This document shows, in pieces, positions 46,550-55,644 of a stretch of DNA of 64,000 nucleotides. Each line of letters starts with the position of its first letter. The stretch's first letter is position 1. The position numbers and the translations under genes were made by a program. The DNA comes from JBGAQP01 sp044220635. GTDB lineage: Bacteria; Pseudomonadota; Gammaproteobacteria; Burkholderiales; Usitatibacteraceae. The stretch covers positions 1-64,000 of the forward strand of contig JBGAQP010000001.1 in the NCBI GenBank assembly GCA_044220635.1, given 5' to 3'. The notes beneath the pieces were generated by a model that did not search any database, was not told the DNA's origin, and saw only the letters and a program-made list of their open reading frames with translations.

Positions 46550-47484
46550 CGCTTGAGCCTCGGGTTCAGGATGTCGCGGAGCTGGTCGGCCACGAGGTTG
46601 ATCGCCATGATGGTCACGAGCAGCGCCACGCCCGGGTAGAAGCTGATCCAGTACTTCCCGGAGAGCAGGTACTGGAAGCCGTTCGAGATGAGCAGGCCCA
46701 GCGAAGGCTCGGTGATGGGCAGGCCGAGCCCGAGGAACGACAGCGTCGCTTCGAGCGCGATCGCGTGCGCGACCTGCACGGTGGCCACCACGATGAGGGG
46801 CGGCAGGCAGTTGGGCAGGAGGTGCCGGAAGACGATCCGCGACTGCGAAAGCGCCAGCACCTTCGCCGCCTCGATGTATTCCTTCTGGCGCTCGACGAGC
46901 GCCGAGGAGCGCACCGTGCGCGCGTAGTACGCCCATTGCACGGTCACGAGCGCGACGATGATCTTGTCCACGCCCTGGCCGAGAACGGCGAGCAGGATCA
47001 GCGCGATGAGGATCGCGGGAAACGAGAGCTGGATGTCGGCCACGCGCATGATCACGGTGTCGACCCATCCTCCGAAGTACGCAGCGGCGAGCCCGAGCGT
47101 GAGGCCGATCGCCACCGCGAACACCGTGCTCGCCACGCCCACGCCGAGCGAGATGCGCAGCCCGTAGAAGATCCCCGAGAGCATGTCCCGGCCCTGGTCG
47201 TCGGTGCCGAGCCAGTAGGTATGGCCGGAGGCGGACTTCTCCCCGGGCTCGAGCTTGGAATCCATGACGTCGAGCTGCGCGAGGTCGTAGGGATTCTGGG
47301 GCGAGATCATCGGCGCTGCGATCGCCACCGCGATCACCGTGAGCAGCATCGCCAGCCCGGCGAGCGCGAGCCGGCTCTCCGCGAACTCCGCCGCGAGGCG
47401 CCGCCAGGGCGAGTCGACGGGCGCGAGCCCGGGCGCCGGCGCGGCGGCGACGGGCTTGGACGCGGTCGGGCTGGAGTCGACCAT
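46546..47484 (-). CDS. ABC transporter permease (DppC-like)
   Basis: 312 aa. A cytoplasmic N-terminal segment (about 1-35), then six membrane helices. The conserved EAA loop is EAAKVLALSQSRIVFRHLLPNC, which couples to the ATPases, and the ATDDQGRD-type GTDDQGRDMLSGIFYG lies after the first helix. It pairs with the DppB-like permease. Three bases separate the two permease genes. Confidence 0.94.
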   Translation of the reverse strand: MVDSSPTASKPVAAAPAPGLAPVDSPWRRLAAEFAESRLALAGLAMLLTVIAVAIAAPMISPQNPYDLAQLDVMDSKLEPGEKSASGHTYWLGTDDQGRDMLSGIFYGLRISLGVGVASTVFAVAIGLTLGLAAAYFGGWVDTVIMRVADIQLSFPAILIALILLAVLGQGVDKIIVALVTVQWAYYARTVRSSALVERQKEYIEAAKVLALSQSRIVFRHLLPNCLPPLIVVATVQVAHAIALEATLSFLGLGLPITEPSLGLLISNGFQYLLSGKYWISFYPGVALLVTIMAINLVADQLRDILNPRLKR

Positions 47485-47487
47485 GGT

Positions 47488-48468
47488 TCAGTGGGCCGCC
47501 GCCGCGCCCAGGCGCACGCGCGGGTCGAGCAGGGAGTACAGGACGTCGACCACGAAGTTGATGACGATGAAGAGGGTGACGATCACGAGGAGGTAGGCGA
47601 CGATCACCGGGCGGTCGAGCTGGTTGATCGAGTCGATGAGGAGCTTGCCGGTGCCGGGCCAGGCGAAGATCGATTCGGTGACGATGGCGAAGGCGATCAC
47701 GCTGCCGAGCTCGAGGCCGATCACCGTCACGATCGGGATCAGGATGTTCTTCAGCACGTGCACGCCGATGACTCGCCCCTCGGACAGGCCCTTCGCGCGG
47801 GCGAACTTCACGTAGTCCTGCAGGAGCGCCTCGCGCGTGCCCGCGCGCGTGAGCCGCACGAGGAGCGAGAGCTTGAAGAGCGCGAGATTGAAGGCGGGCA
47901 TCGCCAGGTGGGCGAGGCCGTCCCAGGTGAGGAAGCTCACGGGCACCCCGAGCAGCATCACCGTCTCGCCCCGGCCGTTGGAGGGCAGCCAGCCGAAGTG
48001 CACCGAGAAGACCATGATCAGCACGAGGCCCACCCAGAACGTCGGCAGGCTGAAGCCCACGATCGAGCCCGCCATGATCGCCCGGCCGGCGAACGAATGG
48101 GGCCTGAGCCCCGCGACGAGCCCGAGCGGGATGCCGATCGAGATCGCCATCACCATGGCGACGAACGCGAGCTCGATCGTCGCGGGAAGCTTGTCGAGGA
48201 TCAGCTGGATCGCGGGCACGTTGAAGACGAAGGACTTGCCGAGGTCGCCCCGGGCGGCCTGGGCGAGGAAGTTCCAGTACTGCTCGAGGATCGGCTGGTC
48301 GAGGCCGAGGGCGGCCGTCGCGCGCAGCCGCTCCACCTCGTCCGCTTGCGGGTTGACCAGCAGCTCGATCGGGTTGCCGATGGCGTAGACCCCGAGGAAG
48401 ACGATGAACGACATCAGCACCAGCACGGCGAGGCTCTGGCCGAGGCGGCGGATGGCGTAGGCGAGCAT
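47488..48468 (-). CDS. ABC transporter permease (DppB-like)
   Basis: 326 aa, six membrane helices with the first at the very N-terminus (RRLGQSLAVLVLMSFIVFL). The GLDQPILEQYWNFLAQAARGDLG segment and the EAA loop YVKFARAKGLSEGRVIGVHVLKN are typical of DppB. Forms the translocation channel with the DppC-like protein. It follows the binding-protein gene after 69 bp that hold a strong hairpin. Confidence 0.94.
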   Translation of the reverse strand: MLAYAIRRLGQSLAVLVLMSFIVFLGVYAIGNPIELLVNPQADEVERLRATAALGLDQPILEQYWNFLAQAARGDLGKSFVFNVPAIQLILDKLPATIELAFVAMVMAISIGIPLGLVAGLRPHSFAGRAIMAGSIVGFSLPTFWVGLVLIMVFSVHFGWLPSNGRGETVMLLGVPVSFLTWDGLAHLAMPAFNLALFKLSLLVRLTRAGTREALLQDYVKFARAKGLSEGRVIGVHVLKNILIPIVTVIGLELGSVIAFAIVTESIFAWPGTGKLLIDSINQLDRPVIVAYLLVIVTLFIVINFVVDVLYSLLDPRVRLGAAAAH

Positions 48469-48497
48469 GGGTCGGGGGAGGGACGAGGCGCGAACGC

Positions 48498-48526
48498 CGC
48501 GAGCCCCGCCGCGAGCGGGGCTCGCG
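48498..48526. promoter_or_regulatory. Stable hairpin between binding-protein and permease genes
   Basis: CGCGAGCCCCG and CGGGGCTCGCG form a perfect 11-bp stem with a seven-base loop, without a T run. In transporter operons such a structure commonly protects the 3' end of the binding-protein mRNA so that this protein is made in excess. Confidence 0.6.
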
Positions 48527-48537
48527 ACGGCAAAGCC

Positions 48538-50118
48538 CTACTTCACGGGCTTGAGGCCGGTGGCCAGGGTGTACTGATCGGTGCGGGGCGTGTACCGGAA
48601 GCCCTTCGCCGTGGCCCAGGTGCTCACCTCGTAGTGGATGGGAATGAGCGCGGTGTCGCCCATCGCCATCTCGGCGGCCTGCTGGATGAGCGCCTCGCGC
48701 TTCCTGTCGTCCATGGTGACGAGCGCCTGCGAGAGCACCTTGTCGAACTCCGGGTTCGAGTAGCGGCCGCGGTTGGTGACCCCCATGCCCTTGTCGCGGT
48801 CGTAGGTCGCCAGCAGCGAGCGCAGGCTCGAGCCCTGCTCGCCCGACTCCGTCCCCCAGCCGAGGAGCATGTAGCCGAACTCGAGCTTGGTGGCGCGGGT
48901 GAAGTACACGGCCGAGGGCATCGTCTCGACCTTGGCGTCGATGCCGATGCGCGAATAGAACTGCGCGATCGCCTGGGCGATCTTGTCGTCGTTGATGTAG
49001 CGGTTGTTCGGGCCGTGGATCGTCATCGCGAAGCCGGCCGGGTAGCCCGACTCGGCAAGCAGCTTCTTCGCGCCCTCGGGATCGAACTTGGCGGGTTTGA
49101 GCTTCTTGCTCGTGCCGTAGAAGAAGTCGGGCAGCAGCTGCGCCGCCGGCACCGCCTTCTTCTCCATCAGGCGCTCGGCGATCGCATCCCGGTTGATCGC
49201 CATCGACAGGGCCTTGCGAACGCGTGCGTCGCGGAACGGGTTCTTGTCGAGGGGCTTGCCGTCCTTGGCCGTGACGAACGGGGGCGACTTCTCGGTGCTC
49301 TGGTTGAGGTGCACGTAGATCACGCGATTGGACACTTTGTCCGAGAGGCTGTACTTCGGGTCCTTGCCGAGCTTGGCGATGTCGGCGGTGGGCACGGTCT
49401 CGATCATCTGGACGTCGCCCGACAGGAGTGCGGCGACGCGCGCGGCGGAATTGGTCAGGATCTTGAAGGTGACCTTGTCCCAGGGCTCCTCGCCGCCCCA
49501 GTAGCCGTAGTTGGCCGCGAGCACGACGCGCTGGTTGGGGATGTACTCGGCGAACTTGTAGGGCCCCGTGCCGATGGCGGCCTTCCCGGAGTTGTAGTCC
49601 GCCGTGGCCGCCTTCTCGCCGTGCAGCTTCGAGACGATCAGCACGCTCGCGAGGTCGCTCGGCAGGAGCACGTGCGCCACCGCCGTCCTGAAGACGATCG
49701 TGTGCGGATCGACCACCTTCACGTCGACGATGGGCTTGGTGAACGTGGCGAAGGACGACGGGCTGTTGGGCACGTTGGGCACGCGCTTCAGCGTGAAGAC
49801 GACGTCCTCGGCGGTGAAGGGCGACCCGTCGTGGAAGCGCACGTTCTTGCGCAGCTTGAACTCCCAGGTGAGGTCGTCCACCGCCTTCCAGGAGGTCGCG
49901 AGACCCGGCACCAGCTTCTGGTTCGCGTCGCGCTTGATGAGCGGCTCGAAGATGTGCAGCAGCATCGAGTTGTTCGGCGACAGGTTGTGGTAGTGCGGGT
50001 CGATCGAGGTGATCGCCGCCTGGAGCCCGATCGAAACCTCGCGCTCCTTGGCGGCTGCGGCGAACGGCAGGGTGAGCGCGACAATCGCCCCCAGGGCGAG
50101 TCGAAGCATGCGCAGCAT
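48538..50118 (-). CDS. Periplasmic substrate-binding protein (DppA/NikA-like family 5)
   Basis: 526 aa from ATG 50118, with GGAGG six bases upstream. A signal peptide (LRLALGAIVALTLPFAAAA) without a lipobox predicts a free periplasmic protein. Family-5 features are IDPHYHNLSPNNSMLLHIFEPL, LVPGLATSWKAVDDLTWEFKLRKNVRFHDG and the later FDPEGAKKLLAESGYPAG. It should capture a small peptide, acyl-amino acid, opine or metal chelate and hand it to the permeases. First gene of the seven-gene operon. Confidence 0.93.
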   Translation of the reverse strand: MLRMLRLALGAIVALTLPFAAAAKEREVSIGLQAAITSIDPHYHNLSPNNSMLLHIFEPLIKRDANQKLVPGLATSWKAVDDLTWEFKLRKNVRFHDGSPFTAEDVVFTLKRVPNVPNSPSSFATFTKPIVDVKVVDPHTIVFRTAVAHVLLPSDLASVLIVSKLHGEKAATADYNSGKAAIGTGPYKFAEYIPNQRVVLAANYGYWGGEEPWDKVTFKILTNSAARVAALLSGDVQMIETVPTADIAKLGKDPKYSLSDKVSNRVIYVHLNQSTEKSPPFVTAKDGKPLDKNPFRDARVRKALSMAINRDAIAERLMEKKAVPAAQLLPDFFYGTSKKLKPAKFDPEGAKKLLAESGYPAGFAMTIHGPNNRYINDDKIAQAIAQFYSRIGIDAKVETMPSAVYFTRATKLEFGYMLLGWGTESGEQGSSLRSLLATYDRDKGMGVTNRGRYSNPEFDKVLSQALVTMDDRKREALIQQAAEMAMGDTALIPIHYEVSTWATAKGFRYTPRTDQYTLATGLKPVK

Positions 50119-50223
50119 GGAAATCCTCCTTGTGGACTCGGGCGCGGGCCCGGCCCGCGGCCCGTCGTGGTGGCGCATCCCGGGCGATAATACCGTGAAT
50201 CCCCAGCCCCCGCGCCACGCCCC

Positions 50224-50565
50224 ATGGACCTCCGGGAAAGGCTCGAAGCGATGCTCGCTTCGGGCAAGGACAACGCCCTCCTGCGCTTCAGCCTGGGTGC
50301 CGAATGCCTCAAGTCGGGCGAGGCGCCGCGGGCCGTGGAACACCTGCGTGCGGCCCTCGAGCGGGATCCGGCCTACTCGGCGGCCTGGAAGCTGCTCGGC
50401 AAGGCTCTCGCCGAGAGCGGGGCCGCCGACGAGGCCCGCGAGGCGTGGGAGCGGGGCATCGCCGCGGCCGAGGCGAAAGGCGACAAGCAGGCCGCCCGGG
50501 AGATGGGGGTGTTCCTGAAGCGCCTCGGCAAGGCGGCGGGGCCACCGGCTGCCGGAGGCGGCTAG
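50224..50565 (+). CDS. Small TPR protein
   Basis: 113 aa, no signal peptide. About two and a half TPR units between residues 20 and 105 (LRFSLGAECLKSGEAPRAVEHLRAALERDP, split as LRFSLGAECLKSG and AVEHLRAALERDP, then AWKLLGKALAESGAADEAREAWERGI). A cytoplasmic protein-interaction module of unknown partner; similar small TPR proteins are common near cell-envelope genes. It diverges from the transporter operon and converges on aroB, sharing a CTAG stop with it. Confidence 0.82.
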   Translation: MDLRERLEAMLASGKDNALLRFSLGAECLKSGEAPRAVEHLRAALERDPAYSAAWKLLGKALAESGAADEAREAWERGIAAAEAKGDKQAAREMGVFLKRLGKAAGPPAAGGG

Positions 50566-51641
50566 GCGGTCGCCAGCACCCGCGCGAGCGCCGCGTCCGG
50601 GACGTCTCGCTCGATCGCGGCGCGTCCTAGGGCATCGAGCACGATGAAGGTGATGCGCCCGGCCTGGTTCTTCTTGTCGCGGCCCATCAATTCGAGCCAG
50701 CGCGCCGCGGCGATTTCCGGGGCCCCGGTGGGCAGGCCCAGCGCGGCGAGCAGGCGCTCGAGGCGGGCCGCCTCGGCGGCCGGAAGGCGCCCGAGCTCCA
50801 CCGACAGGCGCGCCGCGAGGACCATGCCCGCCGCGACGGCTTCCCCGTGGAGCCAGCTTCCGTAACCCATCGCGGACTCGATCGCGTGGCCGAAGGTGTG
50901 GCCGAAATTGAGCAGCGCGCGCACGCCCGTCTCGAGCTCGTCCCGGGCGACGACTTCGGCCTTGATCTCGCAGGAGCGCCGGATGGCGACGGCGAGGGCC
51001 TCGGGATCGCGCGCGACCAGCCGCCCGGCGTTCGCCTCCATCCACGCGAAGAACGCCGCGTCGCGGATGGCGCCGTGCTTGGCGAGCTCCGCGAGCCCCG
51101 CCGCGAGTTCGCGCGGCGCCAGGGTGGCGAGAGTGGCCGTGTCGGCGATGACGGCGCGCGGCTGGTGGAAGGCCCCGATCATGTTCTTGCCGAGGGGGTG
51201 GTTGATCGCGGTCTTTCCGCCGACCGAGGAATCGACCTGCGCGAGGAGCGTCGTGGGCACCTGGATGAAGGCCACGCCGCGCTGGTAGGTCGCGGCGGCG
51301 AACCCGGCCACGTCGCCGATCACCCCGCCGCCCAGGGCCACGATGACGGTGCGGCGGTCGGCGCTCGCCTCGAGCAGCGCGCCGTGGATCCGATCGAGGC
51401 TCTTCCAGTCCTTGTGGGCCTCCCCGTCGGGCAGCACGATCCGCAGCGTCGCGGATCCTGCGCGGGCGAGGGTTGCCTCGAGGCGTCCGGCGTAGAGCGG
51501 GGCCACGACCTCGTTGGTGACCACGGCGCAGCGCGCGCCCCCGAGGTGGGGCGCGAAGAGCTCGGGGCGGTCGATCAGGCCCTCGCCGATGTGGATCGGG
51601 TAGCTGCGCTCTCCCAGCTCCACGGTGAGCGTGGTGCTCAC
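50562..51641 (-). CDS. aroB: 3-dehydroquinate synthase
   Basis: 359 aa from GTG 51641, which overlaps the aroK stop (GTGA). NAD-binding LPDGEAHKDWKSLDRIH, GGGVIGDVAGFAAATYQRGV, and the zinc-binding HAIES-containing NFGHTFGHAIESAMGY are present. Second step of the shikimate pathway: DAHP to 3-dehydroquinate. aroKB after pilQ is the usual order in this class and in gammaproteobacteria. Confidence 0.97.
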   Translation of the reverse strand: MSTTLTVELGERSYPIHIGEGLIDRPELFAPHLGGARCAVVTNEVVAPLYAGRLEATLARAGSATLRIVLPDGEAHKDWKSLDRIHGALLEASADRRTVIVALGGGVIGDVAGFAAATYQRGVAFIQVPTTLLAQVDSSVGGKTAINHPLGKNMIGAFHQPRAVIADTATLATLAPRELAAGLAELAKHGAIRDAAFFAWMEANAGRLVARDPEALAVAIRRSCEIKAEVVARDELETGVRALLNFGHTFGHAIESAMGYGSWLHGEAVAAGMVLAARLSVELGRLPAAEAARLERLLAALGLPTGAPEIAAARWLELMGRDKKNQAGRITFIVLDALGRAAIERDVPDAALARVLATA

Positions 51642-52177
51642 GCGGAGGCCCCCGAGTGCGCCTCGTGGCGCTTGAGCGCGGCGAGCAGGCGCGCGACGAG
51701 CGTCGCGGCGCTCTGCGCCCCGGTGTCGACGACCACGTGCGCGGCCTCGTGGTAAAGCGGGTCGCGCTCGGCGAGCAGGGCGGCGAGCGTGGCTTTCGGG
51801 TCGGCCGTGGCGAGCAGCGGACGATTCGTGTCGCGTCTGGTGCGCTCCCAGAGGCTCTCGAGGCGCGCACGCAGGTAGACCACCGTGCCGCGGGAGCGCA
51901 TGAGGGTGCGGTTCGCCTCGGCGAGCACTGCGCCACCCCCCGTGGCGACCACGAGCGCATCGCGCGCGGCGAGCTCGGCGAGCACCGCGGACTCCCGCCG
52001 GCGGAAGCCCTCCTCGCCCTCGATCTCGAAGATCGTGCGCACCGGCACGCCCGTTCGCTCCACCAGCAGGCGGTCGGTGTCGACGAACTCCCGCCCGAGG
52101 CGCTCGGCGAGCGCGCGCCCGATCGTCGTCTTGCCCGCCCCCATCATGCCCACGAGGAAGATGTTGCCAGCGCCCAT
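51638..52177 (-). CDS. aroK: Shikimate kinase
   Basis: 179 aa. Walker A GMMGAGKTTIGR at the N-terminus, shikimate-binding DTDRLL and FRRRESAVL, the GGGAV loop and the LID region TRRDTNRPLL. It phosphorylates shikimate in aromatic amino acid synthesis. A good terminator separates it from pilQ, so aroKB likely has its own promoter near 52200. Confidence 0.96.
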   Translation of the reverse strand: MGAGNIFLVGMMGAGKTTIGRALAERLGREFVDTDRLLVERTGVPVRTIFEIEGEEGFRRRESAVLAELAARDALVVATGGGAVLAEANRTLMRSRGTVVYLRARLESLWERTRRDTNRPLLATADPKATLAALLAERDPLYHEAAHVVVDTGAQSAATLVARLLAALKRHEAHSGASA

Positions 52178-52215
52178 TCGAGGATGTCCCGGCTCCCAGG
52201 AGCCGAGAATAGCGG

Positions 52216-52242
52216 AAAAAAAAGCCCCGGCATCGCCGGGGC
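52216..52242 (-). terminator. Rho-independent terminator of the pilMNOPQ operon
   Basis: On the minus strand GCCCCGGC-GAT-GCCGGGGC, a perfect 8-bp stem, is followed directly by eight Ts. It begins about 20 bases after the pilQ stop. Confidence 0.93.
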
Positions 52243-52262
52243 CGGGTTCGGGAAGCGCCCCG

Positions 52263-54470
52263 TCAGCGGACCGTCAGCGTGTCCTTCACGATCTTGGGCG
52301 TCACGAAGATCAGCAGTTCCGTCTTGTCGTCCTGCTTGTTCGTGCGCTTGAAGAGGTAGCCGACGAACGGCAGGTCGCCGAAGAAGGGGACCTTGTCGAC
52401 CGTCGTGCGCGTCGTCTGCTCGAAGATCCCGCCGAGCACAATCGTGTCGCCGTTGTCCACGAGGACCTGGGTCTGCACGCGCTTGGTGTCGACCGAGGGG
52501 ATCCCGGCGAAGACCTGGCCGACCGCGTCCTTCTTCACCTCGAGGTCCATGATGATCCGGTCATCAGGCGTGATCCGCGGGGTCACCGCGAGCTCGAGCA
52601 CCGCGGGCTTGAAGGTGACCGTGGTCGCGCCGCTCGCCGCCGCCGTCAGGTACGGCAGCTCCGTGCCCTGGGAGATGACCGCCTTCTTCTTGTCGGCGGT
52701 GATCACGCGCGGGCTCGAGACCACCTTGCCGCGGTTGTCCGCCTCGAGCGCCGAGAGCTCGACGTTGACGAGGTTGCCGCTGCCGAGGTTGAGGATCGAG
52801 AGGGCGATCTGGCCCGCTGCGCCCGCGACCGGCAGGTTCACGTTCATCTGCTCGGGCTGCGCGCCGATCGGGATCGTGCCCACCGACTGCGAGGTGTTGA
52901 ACGGGAACTGCGGGTCGCCGCCCGGGTAGACGAGCGAGGCCGCGCCGCGCGACACCGGGTTGTTGTTGAGCGGGTTCACCGTGTCCACGCCCGACCCCGA
53001 GACGCCGAAGTTGTAGTTGTTGCGGTTGTAGGCCGACTGCGTGCCGAAGCGCACGCCGAGCTGCCGGCCCCACTTGTCGTCGGCGATGACGATGCGCGCC
53101 TCGATCAGGACCTGGCGCACGGGCACGTCGAGCTGCTGGATCAGGCGCCGCGCCTCCTCGAGGCGGCCGCCCGTGTCCTGCACGAATAGCGTGTTCGTGC
53201 GCTCGTCGACCGTGGCGCTCCCGCGCTTGGACAGGATCTTCTGCTCCTTGTCGGCGAGCAGCTTCTTCAGGTCCTCGGCCTTCGCGTAGGAGAGCGCGAA
53301 GCTCTCGGTGCGCACCGGCTCCAGGTCGGAGACGGCCGCGGAGGCCTCGAGGGCGAGCTTCTCCTTGGCGGCGAGCTCGTCCGTGGGCGCGATCAACACC
53401 ACGTTGCCGTTCTTGCGTTTCGAAAGCCCCTTCGACTGCAGGATGATGTCGAGGGCCTGGTCCCAGGGGACGTCCTTCAGGCGCAGCGTGAGGTTGCCGC
53501 CGACGGTGTCGCTCGTGATGATGTTGAGCCCGGTGAAGTCGGCGATGACCTGCAGGACCGCACGGACTTCCACGTTCTGGAAGTTGAGCGAGAGCTTCTC
53601 GCCGGCGTAACCGGGCGTGGAGCTCTGCACGAGCTTGTTCGGGTCCTCCTTGACGGGCTTCACCTCGAGGATGAACTGGGTGTCGGTCTGGTAGGCCGAG
53701 TACTCCCAGATGCCGCGCGGCTCGATCACCATGCGGGCGTTTCCGCCCTGCTCGAAGGTGTCGACGAAGCGCACCGGCGTGCCGAAATCGCCCACGTCCA
53801 GGCGGCGCACGAGGTTGCGGGGCACGTTCGTGCTCAGGAAATCGACGAGCACCTGGCGGCCCTGCTGGCGGATGTCGATGCCGACGTTGGCCGAGGAGAG
53901 GTCCACGATGACGCGTCCCTCGCCGGAGTTGCCGCGGCGGAAGTCGACGTCGCGAAGGTTGTAGCGCACCGCGGTCCCGGCCGGGGCCTCGGCGAAGACG
54001 GTCGCGGCGGCCGCCGAGGCGGTGGCGGCGCCGGCGCCCACGGGCGCCTGCGAGCCGTCGATCGTGACCACCAGCAGCTTGCCCTCGAGGGCCTGGCTGT
54101 AGGTGAGGGTCCGGATCAGGTTCATCACGAGGCGCGTGCGCGAAGCGGTCTGCACGACCGACACGCTCTTCAGGTCGCCCTCGCCCGCGTCGATCTGGTT
54201 CTTGCCCAGGCCGTTCACGGTCTCGGGCAGGTCGATGGCGATGCGCGGCGGGTTGCTGACCGTGAAGCCCTGGGGAACGGCGGCGAGCGCGTTCTTCAGG
54301 CCGATCTTCACGACGATCTTGCCGCCCTGGATGGAGGAGAAGTTGATCGACTCGACCGCGTTCTTGGCGGCGCCCTGTGCCCAGGCGAGCGGCGCGACCA
54401 GCCACAGGACCGCAGCGGCGAGCGCGGCCCCGAGCTTCCCGGGGGTTCGGATGCGGAAGGTAGCTGTCAC
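52263..54470 (-). CDS. pilQ: Type IV pilus outer-membrane secretin PilQ
   Basis: 735 aa from GTG 54470, overlapping the pilP stop. Signal peptide (LAAAVLWLVAPLAWAQ); two AMIN domains (about 40-140 and 155-260) for peptidoglycan binding; STN/N0 (about 285-345: LSLNFQNVEVRAVLQVIADFTGLNI); secretin N domain; and the beta-barrel secretin core ending with DNGDTIVLGGIFEQ and PFFGDLPFVGYLFK. It forms the gate through which pili and transforming DNA pass. Confidence 0.97.
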   Translation of the reverse strand: MTATFRIRTPGKLGAALAAAVLWLVAPLAWAQGAAKNAVESINFSSIQGGKIVVKIGLKNALAAVPQGFTVSNPPRIAIDLPETVNGLGKNQIDAGEGDLKSVSVVQTASRTRLVMNLIRTLTYSQALEGKLLVVTIDGSQAPVGAGAATASAAAATVFAEAPAGTAVRYNLRDVDFRRGNSGEGRVIVDLSSANVGIDIRQQGRQVLVDFLSTNVPRNLVRRLDVGDFGTPVRFVDTFEQGGNARMVIEPRGIWEYSAYQTDTQFILEVKPVKEDPNKLVQSSTPGYAGEKLSLNFQNVEVRAVLQVIADFTGLNIITSDTVGGNLTLRLKDVPWDQALDIILQSKGLSKRKNGNVVLIAPTDELAAKEKLALEASAAVSDLEPVRTESFALSYAKAEDLKKLLADKEQKILSKRGSATVDERTNTLFVQDTGGRLEEARRLIQQLDVPVRQVLIEARIVIADDKWGRQLGVRFGTQSAYNRNNYNFGVSGSGVDTVNPLNNNPVSRGAASLVYPGGDPQFPFNTSQSVGTIPIGAQPEQMNVNLPVAGAAGQIALSILNLGSGNLVNVELSALEADNRGKVVSSPRVITADKKKAVISQGTELPYLTAAASGATTVTFKPAVLELAVTPRITPDDRIIMDLEVKKDAVGQVFAGIPSVDTKRVQTQVLVDNGDTIVLGGIFEQTTRTTVDKVPFFGDLPFVGYLFKRTNKQDDKTELLIFVTPKIVKDTLTVR

Positions 54471-55000
54471 TTTTTGTCCCCTTTGCCGGTTTCTTCCAGG
54501 AGCGGCAGAACGCTCTGCCGTTCGGCCCAGTCGCCGGCGCTGTCTTGAACGATTTCCTTGAGCTTGATCTCGCCGTCGGTGACGTCGGTGATCAGTCCGA
54601 AGTTCTGGCCCATGTAATTGCCCTTCTTGACCCGGTAGAGGGTCTTGTCGGCGCGCACCAGCGCGTACATCTCGTCGGCCTGCGAGAGGGTGCCGACCAT
54701 CTTCAGCTGCTCGAGCGGGAAGGCCTCGAGGGGTTCCTTGCGGCGATTCAGGTCCGGGGCGATGCCGCCGCCGGGGCCGGCGCCCTCCTTGGGCGGGGTG
54801 AGCTTGCGCGGCTTGAACGGGTCGGGCAGGTCGAAGCCTTCATAGGTGAAGGGCTCGAAGGGCTTGACGGCCGGGAGGGTGTCGATCTTGCGCGGCAGGC
54901 CCTTCTCGGAGTCGCGCACGAACTGGCGCAGCTCGTCGATCTCGGAGCTGCAGCCGGCGGCGACGACGACGGCGACGGGAACGATCCAGCGTTTCATCAC
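54467..55000 (-). CDS. pilP: Type IV pilus assembly lipoprotein PilP
   Basis: 177 aa. The lipobox VAAGC near residue 16 marks an inner-membrane lipoprotein. A disordered Pro/Gly stretch (about 55-85) precedes a beta domain with FPLEQLKMVGTLSQADEMYALVRAD-type sequence (LEQLKMVGTL) and KGNYMGQNFG. It connects PilNO to the secretin. Overlaps pilQ and pilO by four bases each. Confidence 0.95.
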   Translation of the reverse strand: MMKRWIVPVAVVVAAGCSSEIDELRQFVRDSEKGLPRKIDTLPAVKPFEPFTYEGFDLPDPFKPRKLTPPKEGAGPGGGIAPDLNRRKEPLEAFPLEQLKMVGTLSQADEMYALVRADKTLYRVKKGNYMGQNFGLITDVTDGEIKLKEIVQDSAGDWAERQSVLPLLEETGKGDKK

Positions 55001-55644
55001 TTGCCTCCCGGCTTCGCCTTGGCGGCCTTGTCCTTGGCGGCCTTGCGCTGCTTGGCGACCTCTTCCTCGTCGAGGTAGCGGTAGGTCTTGGCGACCGCCT
55101 CCATGGCGAGAACGCCGTCCTTGGGGGGGTCGAGCTTCAGGTCGGTGAGCAGCACGATGCGGGGCATCTTGGCCACGTCGCTCGCGAAGGCGCCGAGGTC
55201 GTGGTAGTTGCCGGTGACCTTGATGTTCACGGGGAGCTCGGCGTAGAACTCGGTGAAGTTCTCCTTCTCCGCCGGCTTGAACAGCTCGAAGGCGAGGCCG
55301 CGACCCAGGCCCGCCTGGTTGATGTCGATGAGCAGCGCGTCCATCTCGCTCTTGTTGGGCAGCTGCTTGAGCAGCGCCCCGAAGGACTGCTCGATCTCGG
55401 CGCGCTGCTGCTTGTAGGCGTCGAGGTTCACCGCGAGGCGCTTCTTGTCGAGGAAGGTCTGTTTCTGCTTGTCGACCTCGGCGCGACCGCGCTCGATCTC
55501 CTCGTTCTGGGCCTGCCAGAGCAGGAAGAAGGCGGCGACCTGGATGGCGACGAAGATGAGCAGGAACGCGCCGAGCTTGATCGGCCAGGGCCAGTTGCCC
55601 GGCTGCTTCGGGTCTAGGGTTCGCAGTTCTTCGAGGAGGTTCAT
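54997..55644 (-). CDS. pilO: Type IV pilus inner-membrane protein PilO
   Basis: 215 aa. One membrane helix (about 25-45: LGAFLLIFVAIQVAAFFLLW), a coiled coil (about 48-90) and a ferredoxin-like periplasmic domain (about 95-190). Dimerises with PilN to form the alignment ring under PilQ. The C-terminus is Lys/Ala rich. Four-base overlaps with pilN and pilP. Confidence 0.95.
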   Translation of the reverse strand: MNLLEELRTLDPKQPGNWPWPIKLGAFLLIFVAIQVAAFFLLWQAQNEEIERGRAEVDKQKQTFLDKKRLAVNLDAYKQQRAEIEQSFGALLKQLPNKSEMDALLIDINQAGLGRGLAFELFKPAEKENFTEFYAELPVNIKVTGNYHDLGAFASDVAKMPRIVLLTDLKLDPPKDGVLAMEAVAKTYRYLDEEEVAKQRKAAKDKAAKAKPGGK

